The translations under genes were made by a program, and so were the position numbers. DNA of 9,138 nucleotides, taken from assembly GCA_003221595.1 (NCBI GenBank), contig QHSM01000050.1:1-9138 (forward strand), in the 5' to 3' direction. Positions 6,823 through 9,138 of the stretch are shown here, in pieces. The notes under the pieces are model-generated. The model saw only the letters and a list, made by a program, of their open reading frames with translations, made no database searches and was not told where the DNA came from. Numbering within the stretch: position 1 is the stretch's first letter; every line of letters begins with the position of its first letter. This DNA comes from Candidatus Rokuibacteriota bacterium (GTDB taxonomy: Bacteria; Methylomirabilota; Methylomirabilia; Rokubacteriales; CSP1-6).

Positions 6823-8159
6823 GCGCGGCCGTCCCGAACGGCATCCGGCCCGACGGCTCCGGAGCGATCTGGAACCTCGAGGCCGAGACGATGTCGCCCG
6901 AGGCGCGCGAGCGGCTACAGTTGGAGCGGCTCCAGGCGGTCGTCCGCTGGGCCGCGGCGCGCGTTCCGTTTCACCGTGAGCGCCTCGGGGCGGCCGCGCC
7001 GCACGAGCTCGGCGATCTCGCCGGCCTTCCCTTCGTGCGCAAGGCGGATCTGCGCGAGCAGTACCCGTTCGGACTCCTGGCGGTTCCGCGCGACCAGCTC
7101 GCTCGCGTCCACGCCTCGTCCGGCACCAAGGGCAAGCCGACGGTCGTCGCCTACACGGCCGAGGATCTGGACGTCTGGCGCGAGGTGATGGCGCGCATGA
7201 TGACGGCGGCGGGCGCGCGCCGCGGCGATCTCCTGCACATCGCCTTCGGCTACGGGCTCTTCACGGGCGGGCTCGGCTTCCACGACGGCGCCGAGCGAAT
7301 CGGCATGACCGTGGTCCCGGTCTCCTCCGGCAACACCGCCCGCCACCAGCTCCTCTTGCAGGACTTCCGGCCGGACGCGATCGCCGCGACCCCGTCGTTC
7401 GCGCTGCATCTGGCCGAGACGCTGGCCGAGCAGGGGAGCGCCCCGCGCGAGCTCGGGCTTCGCGTCGGCATGTTCGGCGCCGAGCCGTGGACGGAGGGCA
7501 TCCGCGCCGCGCTCGAGCGCGCGTTCGGTCTTCGGGCGTTCGATATCTACGGCCTCTCCGAGATCATCGGTCCCGGCGTCGCCGGCGAATGCGGGGCCCG
7601 CGCCGGCCTCCACATCGCCGACGATCATTTCCTGCCGGAGATCGTCGATCCCGTCTCCGGAGCTCCGCTGCCGCCCGGGCGTGAAGGCGAGCTCGTCTTG
7701 ACCACGCTCACCAAGCGCGCCATGCCCCTGGTCCGCTACCGGACCGGCGACATCACGACCCTGACGCTGGGGCCATGCGCCTGCGGCCGCACCTCGGCGC
7801 GAATGGCGCGCATCAAGGGCCGGTCGGACGACATGCTGGTCGTCCGTGGCGTGAACCTCTATCCCTCCGAGGTGGAAAGCACGCTGCTAGGCATGGAAGA
7901 GCTGGTGCCGCACTACCAGCTCGTTCTCGATCGCGGGACGACGCTCGCCCGGCTCGAGGTCCAGGTGGAGCCGTCACCCGAGCTGGTCGCGCGCTGCGGC
8001 GGCTTCAGCGCCGAGCACCCGGAGATCGTGATGCTGCGACGCCGCGCCGCCGAGCGGCTCCAGCGCGCGATCGGCCTCTCGATCGAGCTGACGATCGTCG
8101 CCCCGCGCACCATCCCGCGCGCGGAGGGCAAGGCCGTACGCGTCGTCGAACGCGGGTAG
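6804..8159 (+). CDS. paaK: Phenylacetate-CoA ligase family enzyme
   Basis: Members of this ANL-superfamily clade activate phenylacetate or related aryl acids with ATP to the acyl-CoA. The 451-residue product carries the PaaK signature set: SSGTKGKP (105-112, ATP loop), AFGYGLFTGGLG (147-158), VPVSSGNTARHQ (171-182), YGLSEIIGPGVAGEC (249-263), YRTGD (312-316), CACGRT (325-330), the hinge GRSDDM (339-344) with RGVNLYPSEVE after it, and the C-terminal lysine K443 in PRAEGKAVRV. Length is near the family norm of about 430-440, with roughly 20 extra N-terminal residues. The ATG at 6804 overlaps the preceding gene by 19 nt. GTG at 6819 (residue 6) would give a 4-nt GTGA overlap and is an alternative start. 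Cytoplasmic. The neighbouring PaaA-like gene supports an aromatic-acid role, but exact substrate is not fixed. Confidence 0.5.
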   Translation: MVAGKVSAAVPNGIRPDGSGAIWNLEAETMSPEARERLQLERLQAVVRWAAARVPFHRERLGAAAPHELGDLAGLPFVRKADLREQYPFGLLAVPRDQLARVHASSGTKGKPTVVAYTAEDLDVWREVMARMMTAAGARRGDLLHIAFGYGLFTGGLGFHDGAERIGMTVVPVSSGNTARHQLLLQDFRPDAIAATPSFALHLAETLAEQGSAPRELGLRVGMFGAEPWTEGIRAALERAFGLRAFDIYGLSEIIGPGVAGECGARAGLHIADDHFLPEIVDPVSGAPLPPGREGELVLTTLTKRAMPLVRYRTGDITTLTLGPCACGRTSARMARIKGRSDDMLVVRGVNLYPSEVESTLLGMEELVPHYQLVLDRGTTLARLEVQVEPSPELVARCGGFSAEHPEIVMLRRRAAERLQRAIGLSIELTIVAPRTIPRAEGKAVRVVERG

Positions 8160-8173
8160 AGTATGCTGAAAGC

Positions 8174-8178
8174 GGAGG
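8174..8178 (+). promoter_or_regulatory. Shine-Dalgarno choosing the PaaA-like start
   Basis: GGAGG lies 5 nt before the ATG at 8184. The alternative in-frame ATG at 8163, just 3 nt past the ligase stop, has no comparable site and would add seven residues (MLKAEGP). Confidence 0.5.
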
Positions 8179-8183
8179 GGCCC

Positions 8184-9005
8184 ATGGGCGACTTGGCGCA
8201 GACGATGATGGCGAAGATCGAGCGGGGCGTCCGGCTGGAATCGGCGGACGAGATGACCGCGGAGTATCGCGAGAACCTCGTCCATCTGCTGACCATGCAG
8301 GCGGACTCGGAGCTGGCGGGCGGCTACGGCTACGTGCCCTGGATCACCAAGGCGCCGACGGTCGACGAGAAGCACGTCGTCGCCCAGATCGTGAAGGACG
8401 AGCTGCGCCACGCCGCGGTCATGTACGGCCTCCTCGGCGACCTCGGTTTCGACGTGGAGCGCCACGTCCGCCAGCACGACGAGACCTTCACGATGCGCAT
8501 CGACAACAGCGCCGACATCGGCACGGCGCGCATCACCAGCGACAAGCGGGTCAACATCTTCTATTACCCGATCGACACGTGGGCCGATTTCGTCTTCTTC
8601 AACTTCTGCATGGACCGCGGCGCCGGACACCAGCTGGAAGACGTGCGCGGCTGCTCCTACGGCCCGTGGGTACGGGCCATCGACGGCATCTTCAAGGAGG
8701 AGAAGTTCCACATCCGCCACGGCGAGTACTGGGTGAAGAAGCTCGCCGAAGATTCACGAACCCACGACGAGGCCCAGACGACGTTCGCCAAGTGGTTCAT
8801 CCGCACGATGAACATCTTCGGACGGCCGGGATCGCCGAAAAATCAGGTATATCGCCGGCTCAAGCTCAAGCTCCGTGACAACGACGAGGTCCGTCAGGCC
8901 TTTGCCGTCGAGGTCAAGGATCTCTGCGAGAAGTTCGGCCTCGCGGTGCCGGAGTGGAAGCCCCGGTGGTCCGAGCTGCCTGAAGAAGCCCACATCCCGG
9001 GATAG
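8184..9005 (+). CDS. PaaA-family ferritin-like diiron protein (putative aryl-CoA oxygenase subunit)
   Basis: The 273-residue product aligns with PaaA, the catalytic subunit of the phenylacetyl-CoA 1,2-epoxidase: WITKAPT, KDELRHA, YYPIDTWAD, CSYGPWVRAI and KEEKFHIRHG match E. coli PaaA blocks in order. The expected diiron ligands are present: E43, E73 and H76 (ExxH), D135, and E173 with H176 (ExxH). Between the second and third ligand helices there is an insertion of about 17 residues relative to E. coli PaaA, around residues 100-122, and the protein is shorter at the C-terminus. The Lys found four residues before the second ligand Glu in E. coli is Ile69 here. It is encoded 24 nt after the ligase and is last in the unit. 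No PaaB, C, D or E follows, since a convergent gene begins at once. A family call is confident. Phenylacetyl-CoA as substrate is only one possibility. Confidence 0.5.
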   Translation: MGDLAQTMMAKIERGVRLESADEMTAEYRENLVHLLTMQADSELAGGYGYVPWITKAPTVDEKHVVAQIVKDELRHAAVMYGLLGDLGFDVERHVRQHDETFTMRIDNSADIGTARITSDKRVNIFYYPIDTWADFVFFNFCMDRGAGHQLEDVRGCSYGPWVRAIDGIFKEEKFHIRHGEYWVKKLAEDSRTHDEAQTTFAKWFIRTMNIFGRPGSPKNQVYRRLKLKLRDNDEVRQAFAVEVKDLCEKFGLAVPEWKPRWSELPEEAHIPG

Positions 9006-9013
9006 AGCGCCCC

Positions 9014-9138
9014 CTACCACGGCTCGGGAAACCGGGCCTTCAGATCCGCCAGCTCCGCGGCCGGCGTGAGGTGCCCGGGCGTCAACGGGGCACCCCGATC
9101 GACGGCTCGCTGCGCCCTCTGCAGGGCCTCGATCACGA
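9014..9138 (-). CDS. C-terminal tail of a convergent gene (partial)
   Basis: On the minus strand an open frame enters from the right edge and ends at TAG (9014-9016), giving 40 residues ending DLKARFPEPW. Third positions are strongly G/C, and the sequence has a protein-like amphipathic pattern (ALQRAQRAVDRG). It faces the diiron gene tail to tail with an 8-bp gap. The family cannot be told from this fragment, and 125 bases of open frame in GC-rich DNA is modest evidence alone. Confidence 0.5.
   Translation of the reverse strand, partial: VIEALQRAQRAVDRGAPLTPGHLTPAAELADLKARFPEPW
9021..9038 (+). terminator. Possible hairpin terminator after the operon
   Basis: GGCTCGG (9021-9027) pairs with CCGGGCC (9032-9038) with one G-T wobble and closes a GAAA tetraloop. 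It starts 16 nt after the last stop of the plus-strand unit. Only TT follows, so it lacks the U-tract of a standard intrinsic terminator, and it lies inside the predicted convergent coding tail. Confidence 0.5.

Noticed and set aside
9070..9094. Inverted repeat GGTGCCC / GGGCACC with an 11-nt loop as a terminator
   Set aside because: It has no T-run on either side and falls within the probable convergent coding sequence, so chance in GC-rich DNA is more likely.

Overview
The window is a GC-rich bacterial chromosome segment with strong G/C preference at third codon positions. It carries no rRNA or tRNA, mobile element or CRISPR array. The combination of miaB, a DUF151 bifunctional-nuclease-family gene, a GT4 glycosyltransferase and phenylacetate-type genes in very GC-rich, tightly overlapping DNA resembles deep-branching soil or subsurface lineages such as Candidatus Rokubacteria/Methylomirabilota. 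That placement is from general impression only.

Left part (1-3269, minus strand): two genes coupled by a TGATG stop/start overlap. The upstream gene encodes an exported protein with a signal peptide, a silk-like Gly/Ala/Ser repeat domain (period 24 residues / 72 bp), an Ala-rich helical segment and about six C-terminal TPRs. The downstream gene is cut by the window edge. It encodes three tandem Cys/His zinc-type modules, one transmembrane helix, a Pro/Ala-rich linker and an HtrA-like trypsin-fold domain. In the plainest alignment this domain has lost the catalytic His and Ser. Together they look like a cell-envelope pair of unknown function and are the most novel content here.

Middle (3270-3508): a 239-bp divergent intergenic region with two neighbouring inverted repeats and a sigma70-like promoter facing right.

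Right part (3509-9005, plus strand): six tightly packed genes, apparently one transcription unit: miaB (tRNA ms2i6A methylthiotransferase), a DUF151 bifunctional nuclease, a GT4 glycosyltransferase, a 107-aa protein of unknown function, a phenylacetate-CoA ligase (PaaK family), and a PaaA-family ferritin-like diiron protein without its usual PaaB-E partners in view. Ligase plus diiron protein suggests CoA activation of an aromatic acid followed by an oxygenation step, but the orphan state and an insertion in the diiron protein leave the real substrate open. The unit ends 8 bp before the tail of a probable convergent gene that runs off the right edge.
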